Below the pieces are notes generated by a model that worked only from the letters and a program-made list of their open reading frames with translations, searched no databases and was not told the origin of the DNA. From positions 1-36,708 of the forward strand of contig WHTS01000040.1 in the NCBI GenBank assembly GCA_009377585.1: a stretch of 36,708 nucleotides of DNA. Direction: 5' to 3'. The translations under genes and the position numbers were made by a program. Below are positions 30,093 through 36,708 of this stretch, one piece after another; position 1 is the first letter of the stretch, and every line of letters begins with the position of its first letter. Source of the DNA: Betaproteobacteria bacterium (GTDB lineage Bacteria > Pseudomonadota > Gammaproteobacteria > Burkholderiales > WYBJ01).

Positions 30093-30211
30093 ACGCTCTC
30101 GAATCTTGCGGGCTGCCGCCCGCGCGGGAGCGACGAACGAGAGCTCGAGCTGGCCTGCCTTGTCCGAGCTGTCGATTCGAGCCGGCATCGGTCGAGCGGG
30201 AAGCCGGGACG

Positions 30212-31300
30212 ATGAGCGAGCTGCCGTCCGGCGCTGGCGGCGCTCCGGCTCAGGGCGTGCTCGGTGCCGTCGCCGAGCTGTCGCCGGCCTACTTCGGGCT
30301 GGTTATGGCTACCGGCATCGTATCCGTCGCGGCCGACTTCCAGGGCATGCGCATCTTCGCGCTGATCCTGTTGGCCGCGAACATCGGCGCCTGGCTCTTG
30401 CTCTGGGGGCTGAATATCGCCAGGGCGATCCGATACCCCGCGCGTTTTTTCGGCGACATGGCGGACCACCTGCGTGCACCGGGGTTCTTCACCGCGGTGG
30501 CGGGTACGTCGCTGCTGGGCACGCAAGTCCTGCTGTTCGCCGACGCGTATCGCATTGCGCTCGCGCTGGGCATATTCGCCGCATTGCTCTGGTTTGTCTG
30601 CACCTACGCCGTGTTCGCCGCGTTCACCATCAAGGTCGACAAGCCGCCGCTGGACAAGGGCATCTCGGGAGCGTGGCTGCTGACGGTCGTATCGACCCTA
30701 TCCCTGGCCCTGCTGTTCGCGCACCTGGCCGCGCATGCGCACCATCCGACCCGTATCGCGATGAATTTCTTCGCGCTCTCGATGTGGCTCTGGGGCGGCA
30801 TGCTCTACATCTGGCTCATGGTCCTCATCTTCTATCGCTACACCTTCTTTCGGCTCGCGCCCGAGGACCTCGCGCCGCCGTACTGGATCAACATGGGGGC
30901 GATGGCGATCTCGACCCTGGCGGGATCGTTCCTGATCATCAATGCCCCGGACGCGCCTTTCCTGCACGCGATCCTGCCGTTCATCAAGGGATTCACGATC
31001 CTGTACTGGGCGACGGCGACCTGGTGGATACCGATGCTGGCGGTGCTGGCCATATGGCGTTATGGCTACATGCGCTTTCCGCTGCGCTACGATCCGCTGT
31101 ATTGGGGCGCGGTGTTCCCGCTGGGGATGTATTCCGCGGCCACGCACGAGCTGGGGCAGGCGCTGGCGCTGGGGTTCCTGGCGACGCCGACCCAGGTGTT
31201 CCTCTATGCGGCCATCATCGCCTGGTCAGCCGCGTTCGCCGGGCTGGTGCGGCGGCTCGTGCAGCATGTGTTGCGTCACGGGCCGGTGCATCCGGCTTGA
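30212..31300 (+). CDS. TDT-family transporter (TehA / C4-dicarboxylate carrier / SLAC1 type)
   Basis: A 362-residue inner-membrane protein with about ten hydrophobic helices. It begins with LSPAYFGLVMATGIVSVAA (about 24-42), the first-helix wording typical of TehA/Mae1/SLAC1 proteins. These move anions such as malate, nitrate, chloride or sulfite. The last helices (WGAVFPLGMYSAATHELGQAL) also fit. Tellurite resistance is a common automatic label but is not supported by anything here. It follows the catabolic group by 164 bases on the same strand and could export or import an organic acid from that pathway. Its ATG follows gggaagccgggac. Confident for family, not for substrate. Confidence 0.88.
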   Translation: MSELPSGAGGAPAQGVLGAVAELSPAYFGLVMATGIVSVAADFQGMRIFALILLAANIGAWLLLWGLNIARAIRYPARFFGDMADHLRAPGFFTAVAGTSLLGTQVLLFADAYRIALALGIFAALLWFVCTYAVFAAFTIKVDKPPLDKGISGAWLLTVVSTLSLALLFAHLAAHAHHPTRIAMNFFALSMWLWGGMLYIWLMVLIFYRYTFFRLAPEDLAPPYWINMGAMAISTLAGSFLIINAPDAPFLHAILPFIKGFTILYWATATWWIPMLAVLAIWRYGYMRFPLRYDPLYWGAVFPLGMYSAATHELGQALALGFLATPTQVFLYAAIIAWSAAFAGLVRRLVQHVLRHGPVHPA

Positions 31301-31392
31301 GCCGCGAATCGGCATAGTACGGTCCCGGTTGTGTTCGACGAGCGCTTCGTCGCGGAGCTGGCGCAAGCGCACGACTGATCGGTGGAGACCGG

Positions 31393-34300
31393 TTACCCGC
31401 AAGCCCCGATCGCGCCGCACGCCGTGCAGAATTCGCAGCCGTCCTTCTTGATGACCGCGGTGTTGCCGCATTCCTTGCACGGCTTGCCGGTCACGCGAGC
31501 ATAGGTGGTGCGGCCGCGTTCGTCGTCCGGCATCTCCAGCACACCCATCTCGTCGACCGGATAACCGCGCTCGTCGAGCACGCCCAGCATCGCGTAGCGG
31601 TGGATGATGAGGCGCGCGATGTAGGCCACCGTGCTCGGAAAATTCTGCTGCCGCTCCATTCCCGGCACGCGCGCCATGAAGTCGCCCAGCGGCTCGGCGT
31701 AATTGAGCAGCTTGCGCAGCTTCATGCCGATCCACGCGGGGTCGATCACCCGCATGTCGAGCGAGAGCAGCTTGCACAGGCCGTCGAGCGCGCGCGGATA
31801 GCTTCCCGCGAGCCATACCGAATAGGGCCTGCGCTGGCCCGCCGGTAGCACGAGCTCCTTCAGGATCAGCAGGAAGTCGTCGCCGGAGACTGCGTTCAGG
31901 ACGTCGACCGTCCACGACATCGTGCCGTCGGTGCCGGTCTTCGGCTCCTTGTTCGCGAACAGGGTATCGAGCACCGGTGCCGGCCCGTCTTCGTGCTCGA
32001 ACGCGCCGAGCTGATCGACCCGGAAGCGCACGATGCGTGCAAATGCGGCCACCATGCTCGGGACGCGCATCGTCTCGCCGTCCGGCGGCATGGGGCAATC
32101 GAACGTATCGTCGCCCATCGTGCGCGCAAGCATGTCGAGCTTCATGCGCAGCCACGCCTTGTCCTGCGCGCGCATGTCCATCGACAGCGTCTTCGCCACC
32201 GCACCGAGGCCGCGCGGCTGCTCGTTGCCGTTCACCCAGACTTCGAACGGATAGCGCTCGCCGTTCTCCACGTGGCCGACGAAGATCGCGAACTGGCCGA
32301 AGGGTGACTCGACCATGTAGGTCCACGAGGGATTGCCGGCCGCAAGCTTGGGCCGCCCCGGCCAGCGCAGACTGGACAGCGCCGGCTCGGGCGCGGCGTC
32401 GAGGCGGATGCGGCGATCCGCGTCGGTGACATCCAGGTCGTTCGGCTCGGCGGCTTGCGGCGATGGCGCCAGCGAAAGCACGCTGCCCAGCACCCGGTTG
32501 GGGCGATAGGTGGTGAGGCCCTTCAACCCCGCGCGCCAGGCTTCGAGGTACAGATCCTCGAATCGTTCATAGGGATAATCCTCGGCGACGTTGACCGTCT
32601 TGCTGATGGCCGAGTCGACGTAGGGCGCCACCGCCGCCACCATGTGCATGTGGTCCTGCGCCGAAAGCTCCAGCGCTGTGACGAACGCGGGCGGCAGCGC
32701 GTTCACATCGCCGCCGAGGTGGCGATACAGCCGCCAGGCCTGATCCTCGACGTCGTAGGTGCGAAAGCCGTTGTCGGGCATGCGCTTCTTGCGTTGATAG
32801 CTCCAGGCATACGGCGGCTCGATGCCGTTGGACGCGTTGTCGGCGAAGGCAAGCGAGATCGTCCCGGTGGGGGCGATGGAAAGCAGGTGACAGTTGCGGA
32901 TGCCGTGTGTGCGGATCGCGGCCTTGATGGGCTCGGGCAGGCGCGAGGCGAACCGCGGCGCGGCGAGGTACTGCTCCTTGTCGAGCAGCGGGAAGGCGCC
33001 TTTCTCGCGCGCGATCTCGACCGAGGACGCATAGGCTTGGTCGCGCATGGCAGCGGCGATCCGGGTTGCCATCGTGCGCGCTTCAGCGCTGTCATAGCGC
33101 AGCCCCAGCATGACCAGGCAGCCGCCCAGCCCCGTGAACCCCAGTCCGATGCGGCGTTTGGCCATCGCCTCGGCCTTCTGCTGCGGCAATGGCCACACCG
33201 AGACGTCGAGGACGTTGTCCAGCATGCGCACCGAAGGACGAACTACGCGGGCGAATGCATCGAAGTCGAAGCGCGGTTGCGCGCCGAACGGATCGTCCAC
33301 GAAGCGCGTCAGATCGATGCTGCCGAGGCAGCAGCAGCCGTAGGCCGGTAAAGGCTGCTCGCCACATTGCCCGGTGACGAGCCCATTGAAGATCACGGTG
33401 TTGCCGTTGGGCTGGGTCGTATCGAAAACGGCTTCGCGCCCGATGTAAGTGATCGACTTGATGCGGCTGGTGAAGGATTGCGTCTCGCGCAGCACCTTGC
33501 CTTGCGCCCAGGCTTCGTACCGGCTCGTTTTCGTCTCGCCGAGGAAGCCGATCTCCCGCATGAAGCGGTCGCGTGATTCGCCGTCCACGATCAGCTCGTA
33601 GTCCGCGCGGCAGCGGTAGATCTCCCGTCCGCCGTGCCCGTCTGGCAGTGCGGTTGTCCGCTCGCCGCGGCGGCGCCATATGGGCGCAAATATCCCGAAG
33701 TTGGCCAAAAGGATCTGAACGTCGTTGAGCAGCTCGCGATAGCTCGATGCCAATCGCACCGAACAGCTCTGGCTTCTTTCGGAGACGTTCACGGTGCCGT
33801 CGCTCTGAAATAACCCGCGCAGATAAGCACGCACGCACTGCTCGGTACCGCGCCACACGACCTCGGGCACCCTATGCTTGGTCACGGCGCAGAAACCGTA
33901 GTGGGACAGGAACCGTGCGAGCAGGATCGAGCGGATTTCAACCATCTTGCGGCTCGGTACGGCGATCGGCGCAACGCGATATTCGCGATAATTGCCGTTG
34001 GCGAGGCCGGCGATGCAGGTATTGATCCATGCTGCCACGCCGGCCGCAAGCGTCCGATCTTCACCCCAGAAGCCCACGACGGCCGCTTGCTGCTCGTTGC
34101 CGCGGTTCGTGAAGTGTCCGTCGCCCGTCATCAATCCGAGCAGCACACCGAGCTCTTCGGAACCTTGCTCGCCGAACTGGCCTTTGGCGCTCTGGACGAG
34201 CAGCCGGTCACCGACTCGCAGATCCCGAAGCTGCACCTTTCCCCTGTCCGTGAAGAAATCGTGCCATTGCGTCGCTTTGACCTCGTAGCCCGCTTCGGTT

Positions 34301-35358
34301 TCGACCCGATAGACATCGGCCAGGCTGGCCGTTTGGAACGCCGGCACTGCGTCGCATACCGTGGTCGACTTGAGCGGTCGGCCCAGGGCCCTTTCATCGA
34401 CGGTAACGCGCAGCGCGGTTCTGCTTGCTTGCAACTCGCCGATAGGGACCATGCCATGCTGCGTGTGCAGCCGAGTGTCGGCAGTGACGCATGGGTTGGT
34501 CGCCTCGATCGTCTCGCAGTACGAGAGGTTGTTGTCGGCGTTGGCGTGATCGATGAAGAACACGCCCGGTTCGGCATGATCGTAGGTTGCCTGCATGATC
34601 TGGCGCCACAGGTCGCGCGCCTTGAGCGTGCGGTAGATCCAGCGGCCGTCTTCGTGCTGGCGCGGCGCAGCATCGAGCTCCGGCCCGGGCTTGGCCTTGT
34701 GCATGAGCGGCCAGTCGGCATCCTGCGCAAGCGAGCGCATGAACACATCGGTCACCGCGACGCTGATGTTGAAGTTGGTGAGATCGCCCTGGTCCTTGGC
34801 GTGGATGAAGTCCTCGATGTCGGGATGGTCGCAGCGCAGGATGCCCATCTGCGCGCCGCGGCGCGAGCCGGCCGATTCCACCGTCTCGCAACTTTTGTCG
34901 AACACGCGCATGTACGACACCGGTCCGCTGGCGGTGCTCTGCGTGCCGCGCACTTGCGCCCCGTGCGGGCGGATGGCGGAGAAGTCGTAGCCGACGCCGC
35001 CGCCGCGGCGCATCGTCTCGGCCGATTCCATCAGGGCGACGTAGATGCCGGGCTTGCCGTCCGCCGTCTCGGACACCGAGTCGCCGACCGGCTGCACGAA
35101 GCAGTTGATGAGCGTTGCCTGCAGCTCGGTGCCGGCCGCGGAATTGACCCGCCCGCCCGGAATGAAACCGTTCGCCAGCGTGTCGTAGAACACCGGCTCC
35201 CAGCGGGCGGGATCGCGTTCCACCGCGGCGAGCGCACGAGCCACGCGCCGGCGCACGTCCTCCACGCTGCGCTCGTCGCCCTTGGCGTATTTCTCCAGCA
35301 GGACGTCGAGGCTGACCTGCTGCGGCGGAAGGTCGATCTCGGTCTCGTGTAGCTTCAT
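31393..35358 (-). CDS. nrdJ: Adenosylcobalamin-dependent (class II) ribonucleotide reductase with an in-frame intein
   Basis: Makes deoxyribonucleotides with a B12-generated thiyl radical, independent of oxygen. The precursor is 1,321 residues: N-extein 289, intein 375 and C-extein 657, giving a mature enzyme of 946. The start at 35358 (MKLHETEIDLPPQQ) has aaggaag upstream; the open frame continues back to 35832 without family likeness. Extein features are TLINCFVQPVGDS, MRRGGGVGYDFS, the active-site NPCGEQPLPAYGCCCLGSIDL (interrupted by the intein before its Cys), APTGTISLAFADNASNGIEP, and a C-terminal zinc-ribbon-like CKECGNT...CEFCTACG. No nrdR box or cobalamin riboswitch was recognised upstream, but a 16-bp tandem repeat lies there. 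No nrdA/nrdB is in the window. Confidence 0.95.
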   Translation of the reverse strand: MKLHETEIDLPPQQVSLDVLLEKYAKGDERSVEDVRRRVARALAAVERDPARWEPVFYDTLANGFIPGGRVNSAAGTELQATLINCFVQPVGDSVSETADGKPGIYVALMESAETMRRGGGVGYDFSAIRPHGAQVRGTQSTASGPVSYMRVFDKSCETVESAGSRRGAQMGILRCDHPDIEDFIHAKDQGDLTNFNISVAVTDVFMRSLAQDADWPLMHKAKPGPELDAAPRQHEDGRWIYRTLKARDLWRQIMQATYDHAEPGVFFIDHANADNNLSYCETIEATNPCVTADTRLHTQHGMVPIGELQASRTALRVTVDERALGRPLKSTTVCDAVPAFQTASLADVYRVETEAGYEVKATQWHDFFTDRGKVQLRDLRVGDRLLVQSAKGQFGEQGSEELGVLLGLMTGDGHFTNRGNEQQAAVVGFWGEDRTLAAGVAAWINTCIAGLANGNYREYRVAPIAVPSRKMVEIRSILLARFLSHYGFCAVTKHRVPEVVWRGTEQCVRAYLRGLFQSDGTVNVSERSQSCSVRLASSYRELLNDVQILLANFGIFAPIWRRRGERTTALPDGHGGREIYRCRADYELIVDGESRDRFMREIGFLGETKTSRYEAWAQGKVLRETQSFTSRIKSITYIGREAVFDTTQPNGNTVIFNGLVTGQCGEQPLPAYGCCCLGSIDLTRFVDDPFGAQPRFDFDAFARVVRPSVRMLDNVLDVSVWPLPQQKAEAMAKRRIGLGFTGLGGCLVMLGLRYDSAEARTMATRIAAAMRDQAYASSVEIAREKGAFPLLDKEQYLAAPRFASRLPEPIKAAIRTHGIRNCHLLSIAPTGTISLAFADNASNGIEPPYAWSYQRKKRMPDNGFRTYDVEDQAWRLYRHLGGDVNALPPAFVTALELSAQDHMHMVAAVAPYVDSAISKTVNVAEDYPYERFEDLYLEAWRAGLKGLTTYRPNRVLGSVLSLAPSPQAAEPNDLDVTDADRRIRLDAAPEPALSSLRWPGRPKLAAGNPSWTYMVESPFGQFAIFVGHVENGERYPFEVWVNGNEQPRGLGAVAKTLSMDMRAQDKAWLRMKLDMLARTMGDDTFDCPMPPDGETMRVPSMVAAFARIVRFRVDQLGAFEHEDGPAPVLDTLFANKEPKTGTDGTMSWTVDVLNAVSGDDFLLILKELVLPAGQRRPYSVWLAGSYPRALDGLCKLLSLDMRVIDPAWIGMKLRKLLNYAEPLGDFMARVPGMERQQNFPSTVAYIARLIIHRYAMLGVLDERGYPVDEMGVLEMPDDERGRTTYARVTGKPCKECGNTAVIKKDGCEFCTACGAIGACG
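33367..34491 (-). other. Intein with LAGLIDADG-type homing endonuclease domain (within nrdJ)
   Basis: The 375 residues lie between ATNP and CGEQPLP of NrdJ. Splicing motifs: Cys1 in CVTADTRLHT, block B TQWH (Thr74, His77, the TxxH pattern), and C-terminal blocks RIKSITYIGREAVFDTT and NTVIFNGLVTGQ. The +1 nucleophile is the NrdJ Cys. Two dodecapeptide motifs of the homing endonuclease are visible: LGVLLGLMTGDGHF (114-127) and LRGLFQSDGTVN (224-235), each with its acidic residue. A VTKHRVPEVV lysine block lies between. The last two residues are Gly-Gln, where most inteins have His-Asn; Gln-ending inteins are known but rare. Removal restores an uninterrupted NPCGEQ motif. Confidence 0.93.
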
Positions 35359-35371
35359 CCGGGCTTCCTTC

Positions 35372-35403
35372 TGGTGCGAATCGAATTTGGTGCGAATCGA
35401 AAT
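35372..35403. repeat. 16-bp tandem direct repeat in the nrdJ leader
   Basis: Two head-to-tail units, tggtgcgaatcgaatt (35372-35387) and tggtgcgaatcgaaat (35388-35403), differ by one base. They lie 14-45 bases upstream of the nrdJ start codon, just before the ribosome site. They could be a paired protein-binding site or a recent slippage duplication. Confidence 0.75.
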
Positions 35404-35608
35404 TCCGTGCTGTTCAAATAGGTTACTCCGGGACGGGCTCACGGGGCGAGCCCGGACCCGAAACGCGTCGGTTTCTGGCCGGGAATCGTGGTGCGCCGCA
35501 ATGCCGTCGTGTCCGGAAGTGACCCGCAAAGGCGCCCGTGCTATAAGCCTGCCCCGGAGCTCGGACGTTACATGCTCTGAGCCCATTTCCATAACCCTTG
35601 CGCAACCC

Positions 35609-36708
35609 ATGCGTCTGCTCTCTTCGCTGCTCGCCGGCGTCGGATTCCTCGTGTCTCTGTCGGCGGCCGCCGCGACCGGTCCGTCGCATAGCGTCTCCGT
35701 TACGTCCGCCCCGGCGGTCGTAAGCGTGGTGCGGCCGGCGCCGGTCGGCGACCAGCGCGTGGCCTCGATCGCACGCCTGCTCGCCGGATTGCCGCCGACG
35801 TTGCCTGCGCACTTCGAGCTGGCGCAGACCAACGAGTGGCGCGAGCACCGCGATGTCGTTCAGGCCGGATGGGTGAAGGTGAAGCAAGGCCGGGGCAGCG
35901 TGATGGCGCGCTGGCGCGATGCCTCGATCGGTAACCCGTGCGGCGGCTCCGGCACCCTGCTCTATCCGTTCAGCGGTCCGGATTTCGCCAACGCCTACGT
36001 GCTGTTCCCGGGCTGTCGCAACTACATCCTGTTCGGCCTGGAGCTGCCCGGCGCGGTGCCCGAGCTGGAAGTCATGGATCGCGCAGCGCTCGGCAGGTTG
36101 CTGGGCGACGTTCGCGTGGCGATGGGTGATCTCATCGAGCGCAACTATTTCATCACCTCGCGCATGTCGCGGCAGTTGCACACCTCGCAGCTGCGCGGCG
36201 TCGTTCCGGTGCTGATCGCTTCGATGGCGCTCGCCGGCCTCGAGGTGCGTTCGGTCGAGGTGCTGGCACTCGCGCGGGCGCAGCCCGACGAAGAGATCGG
36301 AGAGTCGGATGCCAAGCCGTTGCGGAAGCTGCGTGGAGTGCGGATCGTGTTCCAGCGGCCCGCCGGCCCCGAGCAGACGCTGCAATACTTTTCCGTCGAC
36401 GCGACCAATCGGGGCCTCGCGCCCTATCCGGAGTTCCTGGCGCACCTGCGCGCGGCCAAGCCGGCGCCGATGCTGATCAAGTCCGCCTCCTACCTGCTGC
36501 AGGACAAGCAGTTCCGGACGATACGCGACACGCTGCTGGAGGCGACCGATTTCCTGGTGCAGGACGATACCGGCATGCCATACGATGTGTTGAAAGCAGG
36601 CGGCTGGGACATGCGCCTCTACGGCGGTTATCGCAAGCCCATCCACCCGTTCCACTGGGCGTATCAGGCCGGGCTCGATACGGCCTACAAGAGCTCGCTC
36701 GCCTCCGA
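35609..36708 (+). CDS. Uncharacterised exported protein (3' end cut by window edge)
   Basis: The frame from the ATG at 35609 is open for 366 codons to the window end. It begins with a signal peptide (MRLLSSLLAGVGFLVSLSAAAA), so the product is probably periplasmic or outer-membrane associated. Visible wording includes Cys residues in GNPCGGSGTLLYPFSGPDF and VLFPGCRNY that could pair, IERNYFITSRMSRQL, and YLLQDKQFRTIRDTLLEATDFLVQDDTG followed by GGWDMRLYGGYRKPIHPF. I do not recognise the family. It is divergent from nrdJ, with 250 bases between the starts, and has no strong ribosome site. The reading is strongly GC-biased at third positions, as expected of a real gene here. Confidence 0.75.
   Translation, partial: MRLLSSLLAGVGFLVSLSAAAATGPSHSVSVTSAPAVVSVVRPAPVGDQRVASIARLLAGLPPTLPAHFELAQTNEWREHRDVVQAGWVKVKQGRGSVMARWRDASIGNPCGGSGTLLYPFSGPDFANAYVLFPGCRNYILFGLELPGAVPELEVMDRAALGRLLGDVRVAMGDLIERNYFITSRMSRQLHTSQLRGVVPVLIASMALAGLEVRSVEVLALARAQPDEEIGESDAKPLRKLRGVRIVFQRPAGPEQTLQYFSVDATNRGLAPYPEFLAHLRAAKPAPMLIKSASYLLQDKQFRTIRDTLLEATDFLVQDDTGMPYDVLKAGGWDMRLYGGYRKPIHPFHWAYQAGLDTAYKSSLAS

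Noticed and set aside
30212-31300. Tellurite-resistance function for the TDT transporter
   Set aside because: This label comes only from family naming; no other tellurite gene is present, and the neighbours point to organic acids.
33367-34491. Group I or II intron in nrdJ in place of an intein
   Set aside because: The insertion keeps the reading frame throughout and carries protein-splicing motifs (Cys1, TxxH, dodecapeptides), which an RNA intron would not need.
33874-35352. 492-codon open frame on the plus strand
   Set aside because: Antisense shadow of nrdJ and its intein; the translation is His/Arg/Asp-rich with no domain.
35359-35608. Cobalamin riboswitch upstream of the B12-dependent nrdJ
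   Set aside because: The leader is short and no B12-box-like conserved wording was recognised; only a tandem repeat and a small cgggctc/gagcccg hairpin are present.

Overview
The window is GC-rich (roughly 65%) bacterial chromosome, most likely from a betaproteobacterium of the Burkholderiales type. The reasons are two orphan Bug/TctC solute receptors, a B12-dependent NrdJ reductase, bifunctional MnmC, class-typical PepN and Gor, and many short palindromic intergenic repeats. No rRNA, tRNA, CRISPR array or transposase was seen. The GC content produces many long antisense open frames; these were discarded when a recognisable gene lay on the other strand.

Layout. 1-1859 (-): kup potassium transporter, missing only its last few codons. 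1932-2480 (+): small exported protein. 2571-4019 (-): D-aminoacylase. 4299-4797 (+): frameshifted cytochrome c. 4948-7668 (-): ypfJ-mnmC pair. 8152-8949 (+): HpcH/HpaI aldolase-like protein. 9197-11283 (-): two Bug/TctC receptors, the second broken. 11699-16810 (+): a type I restriction-modification locus with hsdM, a DUF1016/YhcG nuclease-fold gene and an hsdR lacking its nuclease and Walker motifs; there is no hsdS. 16961-17578 (-): small membrane protein. 17675-21065 (+): ROK sugar kinase, FlK-like thioesterase, glutathione reductase and an RcnB-like protein. 21251-23902 (-): pepN. 24482-30047 (+): TcuA-like flavoprotein, ThDP enzyme, 6-oxocamphor-hydrolase-like crotonase and 3-hydroxyisobutyrate-dehydrogenase-like protein. 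30212-31300 (+): TDT-family transporter. 31393-35358 (-): nrdJ interrupted by a 375-residue intein. 35609 to the end (+): uncharacterised exported protein.

How the genes fit together. The 24.5-30.0 kb block (flavin dehydrogenase, ThDP C-C lyase, beta-diketone-type hydrolase, NAD(P) dehydrogenase, then an organic-anion transporter) looks like an organic-acid or cyclic-ketone catabolic group. Its substrate cannot be read from the sequence. The Bug receptors, HpaI-like protein and D-aminoacylase suggest the same scavenging lifestyle. Three genes are visibly damaged: the cytochrome (frameshift), the second tctC (small deletion) and hsdR (large in-frame deletion).

Most notable observations: the nrdJ intein, which sits exactly at the catalytic cysteine and ends in Gly-Gln rather than His-Asn; the mosaic R-M locus with a duplicated hsdM tail and a YhcG gene where hsdS would be expected; a palindromic repeat captured in-frame inside hsdM; three families of interspersed palindromic repeats that occupy every gap of the catabolic block; and a crotonase that keeps all the 6-oxocamphor-hydrolase catalytic positions.
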